This document shows positions 46,330 through 58,900 of a stretch of DNA of 64,000 bases, one piece after another. The position numbers and the translations under genes are program-made. The notes under the pieces are model-generated. The model made no database searches. It was not told the DNA's origin and was given only the letters and a program-made list of their open reading frames with translations. The DNA comes from Branchiostoma floridae (taxonomy: Eukaryota; Chordata; Leptocardii; Amphioxiformes; Branchiostomatidae): positions 15,677,993 to 15,741,992 of the forward strand of contig NC_049980.1 in the NCBI RefSeq assembly GCF_000003815.2, given 5' to 3'. Position 1 is the first letter of the stretch. Every line of letters begins with the position of its first letter.

Positions 46330-49300
46330 TGTGGCGGCTGAGGATGCTGAGCTGGATGTTGACGGGCTGCGCAGAGAGGCGGAAACACTCCGGTCTCGCC
46401 TGGAGGAGGAACGCAGGAAATCCAACGACGTTCAACGTAAGAGGATCTGGATATATGTATATAAACTTCATCGTCATAGTTCTTTTTTCTCTGGTTTTCT
46501 ACTCATCAATTGTTGTTGTTATCGCACGGCGCGCGGGAAAACCCGGCAATCAACAGTTTCAGCTTGCCACCCTGTAACACGGCTATGCAAATTCATAATC
46601 AAGAACACAACATGTTTTGATGTAGACAATTGGGAGATATTTTCTTCTACCAGAGAAACAGAACAAGTATACAGTATGGCCGGCAAAATGTTTGTCGAGG
46701 TCGGTTCATGATGTTCTTATCCAGCTGATAGCAGCAGGGGCCACAATGTTGCTTATCAATGCGTTAAATCGGCTCTGGAGAATAATTTAAATCACAACCA
46801 GCTTGGTGTGTCAGACCTCCATTACGTAAAGCTCTTCAGTGAATCTTTAAGCCTATGACTTGTTTTATTTATTCTAACGTTATGTGAAAAAGACAGCTGT
46901 GGTACGTGGGCCCCTGTAATGGAGATGTTGTTCAGCACCAAGGACAGGGAAACACGTTGATGATATCGCAAGTTATTTCTAAAGCTGTAGAATGGACCAA
47001 CATGGTATTTCAAGTGTTGTTGTTTTTTTGTCAATAATGTTGCCATACAGGAATTCATGTATGGTAATCATCGTGGGCTTTGCTTAGTCACATATAGGTT
47101 TTATTTCTGTCCTTCCAAGTGAGAAATGTGGCCAGTTTAGTAAGCTGGAGCAGGTGCCACTCCTACAGCTGAAGGTATTCTTGTGTGCCTATAGATGACG
47201 GTTCTGCTGTGTGTTTCTATGTATACTTTATTCCTGTTCAGTGAGAGATGTGGCCAGTAAGCTGGAGCAGGTGCCACCCCTACAGATGAAGGTCAGACGG
47301 GTGCTAAAGGGACACCAGGGCAAGGTGCTGGACATGGATTGGTCAATTGACAAGAGACGGCTGGTCAGCTCATCACAGGTCAGAGGTCACATGGTCTGGC
47401 ACGCCATGATCATGACAAGAAATGAATCGCTTTACTTTAAACAAAGATCTTGGTATCTTTGTGCTTTTTACCTTTCTTTACTACAATGCCAACTTTTTTG
47501 TGATCACAACGTATAAAACTGCATTAGTAACCCAAGTCTCTGTTCCACAGGATGGGAAAGTTATCGTTTGGGATGCTTTTGCAAACAAGCAGGTAAGGAT
47601 TATCAGAGTAAGTGCTGATTTTACACATGATAGCATTGGTGTAATATTTGTCACTTTTTGATTTACCACTAGGTTAATGGTTTGTTTTGTTTTGTCAGGA
47701 GCGGGTTCTGTCCATGCCTACCACATGGATCATGTCCTGTGCCTTTGCACCTTCCGGTGACATAATAGCCTGTGGGTAAGTTTGTCCATCACTCATAATA
47801 CTCTCCCAGAGTTATGTTGTGTCCAGTGAAAGGTATCAATTATCAGTATTTTAGGAATCCAGACTAACTGATATTGTTGTTGTTTTTTTGCTTACTGTAT
47901 GTCTTGAATCTTTGTAGTGGTTTGGATTTTCACAGTTTTCAATGAACTTGCAAATTCGTGGCAGTGTAACCATATCTCCTTTGTATGACTATTTTACTAC
48001 AGAATTGTTTCATTATACAATTTGAACCTCCGTTTCCTTCTACTATGAAATAAAACGTCCTTAAAAGTAATGTATAGTGCATGTACGTTCAATAGCACCC
48101 AACATCAGCATTGCTGCCCAAGATACCCTCTGTATTACCTTGTGGCAATTTCAATAATAACAAATGAAATGAAATATATGAAATGAATTGAAATCAAATG
48201 GAATTTGCAGTTAACATGATCCATATTAGGCCTTCTTTAGCAAAATTGAACACGCACCATTACACTTAAATTTTTAGTGCGTTACATTGAAGGACAGTTG
48301 TACTTGCAATGCAAAATACAGTTTCATGGTAAGAGTCCAGTAAGCAGTTTGCCAGATGAATTCAGAACTGCTTTGTCAAGTGAAATGTTATGTCCCTAAA
48401 GACTTGCCTAACAGCTGCCACTGTGTCACATGGCAGGGGACTGGACAACAAGTGCACAGTGTTCCCCATTGATAAAGACTTGGAGAACCCAGAGAGAAAG
48501 AAGAGAACCATAGCCATGCACACCAGCTACATGTCCTGCTGCAGGTTTGTCAAGTCTGGCTACCAGGTAGGGGAGGCCGCTGCTAAATCAGCAATGCCAT
48601 ACTACTTTGTTTTTTGTTCACAAAATTTAGCATTCGGGAGGAGATGATAAATGTATTGTTCAGTACCAAGGACAGGGAAAAGGCCCGAAGGTTAATCTGA
48701 CATGGTAAATAACATTATGGAGAAATGAAACTGTTTGGTAACTAAAAAGCTTAATTTTTCAGTCCTCTTCAGCTATCCAACCCACTTGCATTTGACAGGA
48801 GATGTAATGCACGTGTGACAAAAGAGAGAGCAACAAATTGTTACAAAACATCACAAGTAATTTGTATGTGTTACAGTGAGATGGATCAAGAATGTAGTCT
48901 TTCAGAGAAGTTTCCAGACTTCATTGGAGATTTTCTCATCTTCATTGAGAGCTTCCAAGACTGAATCTTTCATATATTCCAGTTCTTTCAACTTTTACCC
49001 AAGTCTCAAGTGGATCTTACTTTTTCAGCCTTCATCTTAGAATTAGGGTCTCCCATATAATGTATTGGCTTCATAACAAAAACTCATCATGAAAAGTTTG
49101 GATTCTTAGATTTGATCGATCTTATCTCCTTTATCACTCAGTTGTCTGGTATCATTGGATCAGTCATGGTGCATAAAAGCATGATATTAGCAATTGATTA
49201 TTGATAAGTAATAACAGAGCAATCAGTTACATTCAAGTTTCTCAGATTTTTGTGTTGAGTGCACAACAAATGGCTGCATTTGTCTGTAGATCTTGACCTG

Positions 49301-52041
49301 TAGCGGAGACTGCACCTGTGCCCTGTGGGATGTGGACAGTTCCCAGCTCATGCAGAGTTTCCATGGACACATCAGTGATGTCCTCTGCCTGGACATCTCT
49401 CCTGTACACTGTCGCACCTTTCTGTCAGGGGTAAGGGAAGAACTGATATGTTTCATTCAATAATCCAATCAGATTCAGATATTTTGTTCCAGCATCTGGT
49501 ACCAGCGTCAGACTACTGACGTATTGAACATAGCAATTTAGGTATAACAAAAAATATTTTCAAAAGCTGTACAAAAAGAGCATCAACACCTGATCTATTT
49601 GGACAGGTGGTTTCCAAGTGAAGGTGACAAATATTATAACATAAATGGATGAAAATGGTCACTGTGATTTGACACCACAAAACTACCAATAGCTTTATTT
49701 ATCATATGCAACTAGTACAGTGCTATATATCTGTTACATGTATTACATAAAATGACATAACAATAAAGTTTTGTTCAAATTTGTTGTAATAAAGATTGTG
49801 GTGCATAATGTAGTAAATGATCAGAACTAAACTCTAGTTGGCTTCACACTTTCAGAGCAGTGACAAGACTGCCAGTCTGTGGGACATAAGAACAGGCCGG
49901 TGTGTGCACAGCTTTGACGGACATGATGGGGACATCAATGGTGTCAAGTACGCATTTCTGTCGTCTGTTGGATGTAGCCAAGTGGTGTTTTTGTTTAAGT
50001 ATTGGAACTGCAAACTGGTGATTATTGACTGATGCATGTAATAATATTTCTAGAGAGGATGGTTTGAAATGTGAGCACTGCAGTGTACTCACTGAATAAT
50101 TCAAAATAAGTGCAATTTCAAACAACAAAATGAATACAGGCAATTACTGGCAAAAAACAACCAAAATTATAACAATGCATGAAGACCAATGTCGTTAAAC
50201 AATGAGCTTTTAAAATCAGTTAGATAGTTTGAATATTATTCTATTGAAACCTGTCTATTTATGATATTTTGAAGATCACCAGGCTTGTTGATGGGTGTTG
50301 TTGAGCATATTTTGTGTGTTTGATTTGAAGCTCACATTCTCTACTTTAGGTTCTTTCCAACAGGAGAATCCTTTGTGACTGCTTCAGATGATGGCACAGT
50401 AAGCGTTTTTAATGAGACTTTCAAGGATTAGTTCATACAGCTAGTTAGTGACAGCCTACATTTGTTTATAACGTTATATGCATGTATTTAAGTCCTTAGA
50501 TAGGACAGGCCCATCTCTGTTTCAATATCCCTTGAGTCTGCTACAGCTGCAGTCATTACAGCAAAGGGCTTGTATATTGTTAAGCAGTACTGGTATGTAC
50601 CATTTTGAAGTCTATGTTATGACTTAGCCAGGTATCAAACTCATAACCTACCACATGCAAGGTGAACACTCTATATTCACTTGGCCATTGTTGTAGTATG
50701 CCACAATGCATCTATAGTAGGCCATCATTGCATAATAATATGAATATGTGTGTTAATTGTTTGTTACTTCAGGAATTAACTATCTTACTCAATTAGATCA
50801 AGCTGTGTAGGAACTGCTAGTGATTAATTGAGTATCATTAGTTCATACATTTCAAATTCATTTTCAGTGTCGACTTTATGACTTGCGTGCAGACAGAGAG
50901 GTTGCCTTGTACACAAAGGACTGTATGATCTTTGCTGCCACTTGTGTGGACATTTCAAAGAGTGGTAAGTTCTCATTCAATGATGAGGATATTGCACTGA
51001 CGATTTAGACATAACCTGTCCATGCATGGTTGACAATGCAAAATCAAGAAAAACATTTTTTTCAGAGTAGCAGCGACTTCTCGTACAATATTACATGTAC
51101 AGACAAAATATTATTGCTATCCTATAAAGATTGCAAAGCTACAATGCAAAATTTAGCTCTTTTATAGCAACAGTTGGTCTAAATGAAAAAGATAGCAAAA
51201 ATGGTCTATGTGTTTAAAAAAAGCACAGCCAACACAATAATGTCAATGACTGTGACAGTCTTAATTGTCAGATACAGTCAAACCTGTCTATAGTGGCCAC
51301 TCAAGGGACCGGACAAATGTGGCCACTATAGACAGGTGGCCTCTGTATAGAGGTGGCAACTTGTAGATAAAATACCCAAGGGACCGACAAAAAGTGGCCA
51401 CTATGGACAGGTGGCCCCTCTGTAGAGGTGGCCCCTAATACAGGTTTGACTGTAACTGTATGTTTCCTCTGTACCTACAACATTGTATGTTTCTCAACTC
51501 TACGTACTTGGAATAAGCCAATTCTATGACCTTACAATTATGACGTTTACTTTTGCAGGTAGACTGATGTTTGCTGGGTACAACGACTACACAGTAAATG
51601 TTTGGGATGTGCTGAAGTGTGTGCGGGTCGGACGGATCTACGCACATGACAACAAGGTCACATGTCTGCAGAGATCTCCTGATGGCACGGCAGTCTGCTC
51701 GGGAAGCTGGGACACAACACTCAAGGTTAACTCCTGTTCTCTCTAGATACAAGCATGCATTCTTTTCTGAAGTATTCAAACAAGGAGGGTCAAATTCAAG
51801 TAACAATTTGTGATAACGTCTTTTTTTAATGATGGAGGTGTTTAGAATGATGTCGCTGCGTAATGCTCCTTGAATGTGAAATTTATTCCTGAACCCCATT
51901 TTTAAATCTAATAGTTTGTTAAAGGTAGATGCAATCATTGAAACAGTGTTATCTATCCCATATTACATCTTTTCTTTAATTTCTTACTATTTTCATAAGT
52001 TCCCTTAATGTGTAATATTTGTCCTGCAGCTGTGGGCATGA
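46322..52041 (+). CDS. GNB5: G-protein beta-5 subunit, 11 exons
   Basis: Exons: 46322-46436, 47242-47378, 47551-47592, 47699-47775, 48437-48566, 49290-49430, 49856-49947, 50350-50398, 50868-50964, 51559-51725, 52030-52041. They join to 352 residues; the human short form has 353. An N-terminal helix (about 15-40, with [16 protein letters not shown]) is followed by seven WD40 blades. GNB5-type sequence is clear in [48 protein letters not shown] and [19 protein letters not shown]; the protein ends LWA. GNB5 pairs with the GGL domain of R7-type RGS proteins in neurons and photoreceptors and speeds Gi/Go switch-off. The ATG at 46322 matches the short vertebrate form; an in-frame ATG at 46274 would add 16 residues. 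The last exon has only 12 coding bases. Introns 1 and 5 hold RE1-like sites. Confidence 0.97.
46931..46951 (+). promoter_or_regulatory. RE1/NRSE-like element, GNB5 intron 1
   Basis: TTCAGCACCAAGGACAGGG plus two bases matches the RE1 consensus at about 17 of 21 positions, with both half-sites at normal spacing. Confidence 0.4.
47112..47178 (+). pseudogene. Dead tandem copy of the 5' part of GNB5 exon 2
   Basis: It matches 47235-47297: GAGAAATGTGGCCAG against GAGAGATGTGGCCAG, then AGTAAGCTGGAGCAGGTGCC in both, then CTACAGCTGAAGGT against CTACAGATGAAGGT. A five-base insertion (TTTAG) after GGCCAG breaks the frame. The acceptor position has AAG instead of CAG. Confidence 0.75.
48659..48679 (+). 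promoter_or_regulatory. RE1/NRSE-like element, GNB5 intron 5
   Basis: TTCAGTACCAAGGACAGGG plus two bases matches at about 16 of 21 positions. Flanking bases (GGAGATG before, GAAA after) resemble those at 46931, so a small duplicated unit is also possible. Confidence 0.35.
51275..51452. mobile_element. 178-bp MITE with TA target duplication, GNB5 intron 9
   Basis: The inverted ends CAGTCAAACCTGT and ACAGGTTTGACTG are perfect and flanked by TA on both sides, as in Tc1/mariner-type insertion. The inside holds four variants of GTGGCCAC and GACAGGTGGCC. Confidence 0.75.
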
Positions 52042-52994
52042 AGACAATCTGGAGGTCTTGGCTGTCCATGGAGACTACTTTGGAAGAATTTAAGTTTCTT
52101 CTTACATCATATGAAACAGATTATGTTGGTTGCCTATGATAACAGATAGGAACATTTTATTAGCAGCAATTAATGGAAGAAATATAGAATGATGTTGACA
52201 AGCAGTGACTTTTGGTTCTGCCTGAGTTGTGAGAAGAAAATATTCAGAGCAGCTTGTGCTTTGCAGATTTTTGTGTGCCAATCACATATTGTTGCCAATC
52301 AATTAATCTCATTACATCAACAGACAGATGTCAAAATATGAATGTACCTCAACATTGTTCCTACACCAACAGTTTAAAAGGGATACTTAGCAAAGTTCTC
52401 AGATACTTAATATTAAGTTATTTTTTCTGTAGATTACTTGTTTCTATGGATTTTGAGTATACTACAATTCTTTATCTGCATGGAAATTCCTCTAGAGGTC
52501 TTGTTTCAATGTGATATACTCCTCTGTTTGTCTCATCCTCATGGACCATTTTATAGAATGAAGAAAACCCTCTGGATGTATCATAGTGTATGCAGTCACA
52601 TTGCAAAAAAAATTGTATGATTGTGTAAGTTGCTTAAACAGTTCGGTAACTGTGATTTGTGATTAACTAGGTAAGGCAAACAAATCCAATATGTGCAATA
52701 TCTAACAATATTTATAGTTGGTAATATTGATGTTAAGTTATAGCTTTAAGTTTCATGGTTATTTTAGTAGATGTATAGTAAAACATGCATCTTTCAATTC
52801 CTATGCACATTGTTATTTGTACAGCACCATGATGACTATACAATTACAACATACAGGCTTAGAAACGTTTTTGAGCTACAAAATTGTGTATCCTATTTGT
52901 GTGTTATAGATAGTATATCAATATGTGGATCACTTGACACTCAGTTAGTCCATTTCTCAGCTTTAAACATACATAACTTACAGCACATTGCTGT
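52042..52994. other. 3' regions of GNB5 and of the converging NB-ARC gene
   Basis: About 950 bp between two facing stop codons. It is AT-rich with no further coding signal. Confidence 0.5.
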
Positions 52995-55900
52995 TTAACT
53001 GTACGATGTCAGCTTTAATGTGTTTTCCTCGATCAGCTCTAGTACTTTTTTGAGAAGCGCTTTTGCCTTTTTAATGTCTCTTGTTTTCTCTGGCCAGTTG
53101 GCCTCGTATGCTACCAAAAGCTCGGAAGCAAAAACCTGAGCTTCTGAAAAGTCCCCTTCTTGACCGCGTTGGATCAATCCTTCGATGAGACCAAAGAGGG
53201 CATCTGCCAGAGGATAGTCCACCCTTCCCTTGCCCTTCTCAAGCTGGTAGGCTTTTCTGTACCACTCCAAGGCCTCATCCAGATGTGCTGGGCTGTGGTC
53301 ATCAGCAAGGAAATGACCTACACATAGAGATTATGTGTGAGAATGTTAGAGTATGAACAATTTATGTGATTGATGAGTGCAGTGAAAATCCGGGTCCAAA
53401 TCCTTTGCAGGCCCCAATTATGTGCCCTTGGGAAAGACATTCTTTACCATCACCTCCTACCTAGACTCAGCACGGTAAAAACGAGTACCTAACTTTGGTT
53501 AGGGATGTCCTCTTAGAAGCGTCAGCTCAAACCTTATCAATAAGTGCAGTGGTTCATTTTGGTTTGAGTGGATCAACCTTACAGACAGGTCTTACACAGC
53601 TTGTGTGTCACTTATTGTACAAAACTGGTGTGTTATTCCGACAGGTGGTTTACTGGTTATGGAGAACAAGCAAGAACAAATGAGGCAATGTTACAGATAG
53701 TATTGGGTTAACCCACTGAACCCAATACTACCTGTAATCAAGTCAATGTCACCGTACCTGCAGTGTTGTAGAAGTTGGCCAGTCGCTCCAGTTGGTCTGT
53801 CACCTTCCCATGTTTGTCTTTTCGGATCTCACTCTCGGCATACTGGATCATCTCTCTGATGTAGGATGCATAAAGTGATTAGTGTTGGCATAGAAGCATA
53901 TACAAAGTCAAAGTTGCCCAAGAATGTGGTCATGGTGGTCAGTAAAAACAGGATTCTTAATTCTTGTGTCCATGGGAGAGATTATCTGCGAGACCACCAA
54001 AACATCTCGATGAACATGTTATAGATGGTACAGGCTTGATTCTGTACTTCAAGAATATTCTAACCTGATGGCAGGAAAACAAGAAGAGGTTTGTACCTGC
54101 AGTGTTGTTGTGCCTGTTCGAAGTAGGCAGCCTTCTCGTCCTCTGTGTCGGCAAGCTTGATAAGCTGGTCATAACATCGGACCAACTGACGATGGCATAC
54201 TGTCATGCTGTGGAAAATGGGCAAATACGTTGTATGAGAGGTTGCTCCACAATCAGTATTCAGAGAGCGAACAAGATCAGCTCAAATGAAGTTCATGGAC
54301 AGAAGAGCTAATCTTCCACTGGTCGTGACAGGAAAGACAAAGGCTGTGTGCAGTTAAAGGTTCATTGTACAACAAATACAATGAATAGTGGACTATGGCT
54401 TGATATCCCGTCGTGAAGATTGCGGTCACTCCAGTATTGTGCGTATTGCTTGTACGACACAGCCAGGATTCGGACTCACGACTTCTTGGTTAGAAATCCA
54501 GAGTCAGGATTGCTAACCAATAGACTAGGCACGCTACATTTCTTTCACTGTATATGACTAGCTGTCAATATTACAGATTTAACGAAAGTACGTCTTTTGA
54601 AAGTTTACCTGTATAGCTCTCTTCCCGACTTCTTGAGCATTCCAAATTCGAAGTAATCTTCTTGGTCTTGAAGAAGAACACCGTATCTCTCCTTGGCATA
54701 CAGGGTATCTCTCTTCAGGTGTTTTGTGTCCTGGAAAGAAATTATGTTTGTTCATTGAAGATTCCAGAACATTTTAAAGTAGCAGAATATGGAAAATGTT
54801 CACTGCATGAGAGTACCTTGTCTTGCTCCTCCAGGCGTAAATACAACAGGGCATTACGTTCTGTCAGGTACTGGTGTATTACAGCAATGCCGGTCCTCCT
54901 ATGGATCTCTTTGGCTAGATTGTACGCCAATTCCATACACCTCACTGTTGACAAACACATGACAAAAAGAGAAATCGAGAAACACTATGAGAATAGTGAA
55001 ATCGATAGGAGTAAGCAATGGTCATAAAACATTGATATTGACTTTCGAAAACATTTGACCAATTGCTGAAGTCACGTGTCTGCAACAATTGGGTCAGACA
55101 GTAGAAGACCGAGCAACTGGGTAAGAAATTCCCGTGAGTTTGATATGTGAGGTGGAAAACAGCTTATAAATTTAATAAACAAGAACATACCTAAGTCTCG
55201 TTTCCCTTCTTCATTAGTATTGTATTTTTCTTTTGTGTAGAAATAACAACGACCCAAAGAATAACTAATGGAGACGTGTAGTTCAGGCAGGTAGACTTCC
55301 TTCAGTCGCTCCAAGGGTAGGATCAGCCCGTGCCGCACCAACAGGTCCAGCTGGACGGGGGACAGAGGCTGCTTGTCTCCCAAGCTCTTATCGAGCCCAG
55401 CCCCCGTCTTGCGATGGAACATCTGCAATCAGATGAGCAAATGAAAGATTGATAGCGTTTAGTTTGTTTGAAGGCATATTGATACATTAATTTATCACCA
55501 GTTCGTCTGCTATTCTAGGCAAACAAAACAAAAGAATATCCAATGTTATCCTACATCATAGGCAGTGTTTCAAACGCAACACTATCTATGCAAGGAATAA
55601 AGATTTATCCGTACCTACCTCAATATCTTGATCCACTAAGACTTTATTCAGCAGAATCTCAGAGTACACGTTGTCAGGAAGGCGTTGACCTGCGAGCGTC
55701 AGCTTTTCAAACAACAGCCGGGCCTGCTGGTCTACCTCGACCCCGGCAGTGTCTCCAGGCGTTTGACCCCGCACTGCTTCCCCGGATTCCTTTAACGTCA
55801 CCTCCGCTAGGTCTTCCAGAAGTCTCTGCATTGCAGAAGATTGTTGTGAAGCTTACACTTCATTTTCACTATACGGGGCGACTAGTGAGCAACCAAAGAT

Positions 55901-58900
55901 TTGACAAATCTCTCAACGTTTTGTGCCTTTTGTTTTCTTTTGAATCATACTTTTCCATCGTGTATCATTTTTCAATATCATCAAATCCAGAGTCACACAA
56001 ATCCAATTCTGGTCTTACAACGGTTGCTCTGCGATCACCGTTTAGTAGAAGGGGCCGTATAAGTACATAGTCTTGACCTTGGTGCTGAAGTGAAACCATT
56101 CTGCAGATATGCTTTATGGAAACATCTTACTCATTATCAAGTTCTTTTAAGGGATAGAGTTACAAAATTGGAATTCCAGCACTATTGCCTAACCATTTTC
56201 TAATGTAGCAATATACCTTTGCCATCCTTAGTGGCCCTTCAGCTTTTGCCGCCATGCCTCGCTGTGTGTACAGGAAACCCAGCACCTCGTACAGTCTAGC
56301 CTTGGTCAGGTGGTGGTCATCTCTGCTGATCCGGCTGGCGTGGGACAGGGCCGTCTCTACGTGAAGCATGAGGCTGTAGCTTAACTGTCCTGAACTGAGA
56401 GAGGCAACAAAGCTTCTTAGAAAAACTTCGTAGAGTAACCCGCCGCAAACAAACATCTTCCAATCCACACAAAACGAATTAATTGGTTCTTTAATATACA
56501 GCTGCTCAGGAAAGCAAAGTCGTCAGGAATCTGCTGCTTCACTTCTGATAGGAAGGTGCTTTTGAAAAGACAAGTTTGTGAGCTCTTACCAGGAATACCG
56601 GTTGTCCTTGACGAAGAATTTGAGGAGGATGTTCAGTACCCAATGAAGATGTTCCTTTTCTTCCTCTTCGGTCATGGCCAGCTGCATTGAAGTTTGTGTC
56701 ACCTGAGTTGTGAAGAATCACAAGGCAATGCTGCGTAAGTATGCAGATAACTCCAGTGGTGAGGAATGTATAACGCAAAAGAGACATTGTGGCTAGCCCA
56801 CAAAATGACATACCACTTTGCCAAGACAATGGCTTTGGAGACTGAATGTGGTTCTACAAATGTATATGAATCAGTACATGTACTTGTTTTAAGCAAAATG
56901 CAACCCAGCTTACCCGATGCAGAGAAAGCATTCGGTTTTCTCCAGTTCCTTCTACTGATGCTAGAGACAGACCTTCCGCCTCGCTTTCCAGAGCATCTAC
57001 GTTCTCCAGACGCATGGGCGCTGTGACGGTGGCGGCGTCTCCCGTCAGTACCAACAATGGGATGTTGGTATTGTCCATGAAAGCAGCGAGCTTCAACATG
57101 GAAACAACCTACATGTGGGGAAGACAAGAAAGAGGAGCAAACTGTGAACGATTTAAAAGAGAAAGAAATATAGTTTTATGAGGAATGCAATGTACCAACG
57201 TCATTACCAATGCTATTCTCTTTACCTTTTGTCAACAAGGGAAAGGGAGCAACGTCCGAAATGACTATAGTATTCTTAACATTAAAATGTTAGTTTAGGT
57301 ACATGTTCAAAATGACACGATTTCTCTAGAACAAATTTCAACAAACATAGTTTGGTGTGTTCTTTTGAATGTGCATTTTGTATGTCGATAGAGAATACAC
57401 ATATTGAAATCCATGTAGCAATAAGAAATTACTCTCTGACACGAGAAAACCAATCCTCACTTTTGGACTCAGTTTGTCCACCGCCATCCGGATCGCGGCG
57501 AACAGGTTGAGAAGTTTGATGGCTCCATCCTTCGTGCCCGGCTTTTCGTAATATTTCCCGAGCCACCTGGTGAGTAAGAACGATCAATGATTTGGAGGAC
57601 AACGTCCATACATGTCCACGGAAGAAATTCCTCGAGATGTTGAAAAGTGCAAAGGTATAGATTGCCACAACTGTTTAAGGCTGCAATAATCCCACCGAAT
57701 CTGCTGTATTATTATTATTTTTTCTATACACTTTGATCAAAATGTTCACAAGAACCCCATGTACAAAGAACCCCATTGAAAAACAATTCGACACAGTGGA
57801 ATGGGGATACCCAGCTGTTTGAAAAAAATTCAACAGGAAAAGTATTAAATATAAACCGGGGTCATATATTTTACAAAAATCAAAAGATGATGTCAGTATA
57901 CCTGCTCTCTTCTTCTTCAATCCTGCTGACCGCGGCTTTCTCATTCAGTAACTGTAGGTAGACCCTCGGGCTTATTCGGCACCTCGCCATGTAGGCTCGG
58001 GATGCAGCCAGACCCAAGGGCAGCCCGTCAAACTTGTCAATCAAAGCCAACACATCTTCCCTGTCAAAACCCTGAAGATCGGATCACGAAGCCTGGTTGC
58101 TATGATTCGAGCTGATGATTATGTATCATTGGCCATGTATGATGACTATATAAGAGTAGGGAATCCATGCACAACATACATTCAGCAGGTGTAGGAAGAG
58201 AGTCATGGACATTCGTTGGACAAGCTGGACAAGGTGATGATACCATGTATATGCCATGAAGTTTACATCTACAAATATTGTAGCAACTAATAACAATCAT
58301 TAGCCACACTGCTAATAGCAATCAACCAGCTTGCAAGAACACCAGACGTCAACCAGCGTATCACATAACATGATGACTAGATATAACCTACCTGAGACTC
58401 TTGGTCGAAGAAATTGAAGGCCTCCTCTCTGTTGAACCCATTCACAAGGATGACTTCATGTCCAGCGATGCTCCCCTTAAGTAACTTCCGGTTGTGTGTG
58501 GTGATGACGATGTGACACTGAGGCTGAGACTTTAGTGAAAATTGAGGCAGCCTTTCCGTGTCGTCAAGGTCGTCAATCAGAATGAACGTGGGGATTTGGG
58601 ATTCTCTTAGAGCCTGTCGGTTGGTGATGGGATAAATAGTCTGTTTTAAAGATGAATTCAAACGTCAGGCGCCTATAGCTAGTTATCACAAATCCGTTTT
58701 ATGAATTGGTCTACATTTTGGTATTTTGGTTATAAGTTACCAATAAGTTACCATTCAACATGCTGATTGGGTCATGCAGCAAGTAACGTAATTAGTTGGA
58801 GGAGCATATATGTGATTATCTGTTTTGTATTTATGTTTTGCAGTTTACGAAAGTCCCTGGCATTTTTGTTGCGTCAATACCATTTCCTCTGTGATGATAC

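Noticed and set aside
51435-51938. 167-codon minus-strand frame
   Set aside because: It is antisense to GNB5 exon 10 and the adjacent introns, with no splice or family support.
24530-54535. tRNA genes at 24530-24625, 34440-34545 and 54440-54535
   Set aside because: A- and B-box-like stretches are present, but acceptor stems do not pair and SINE-type tails follow at the first two. Read as SINE fragments.
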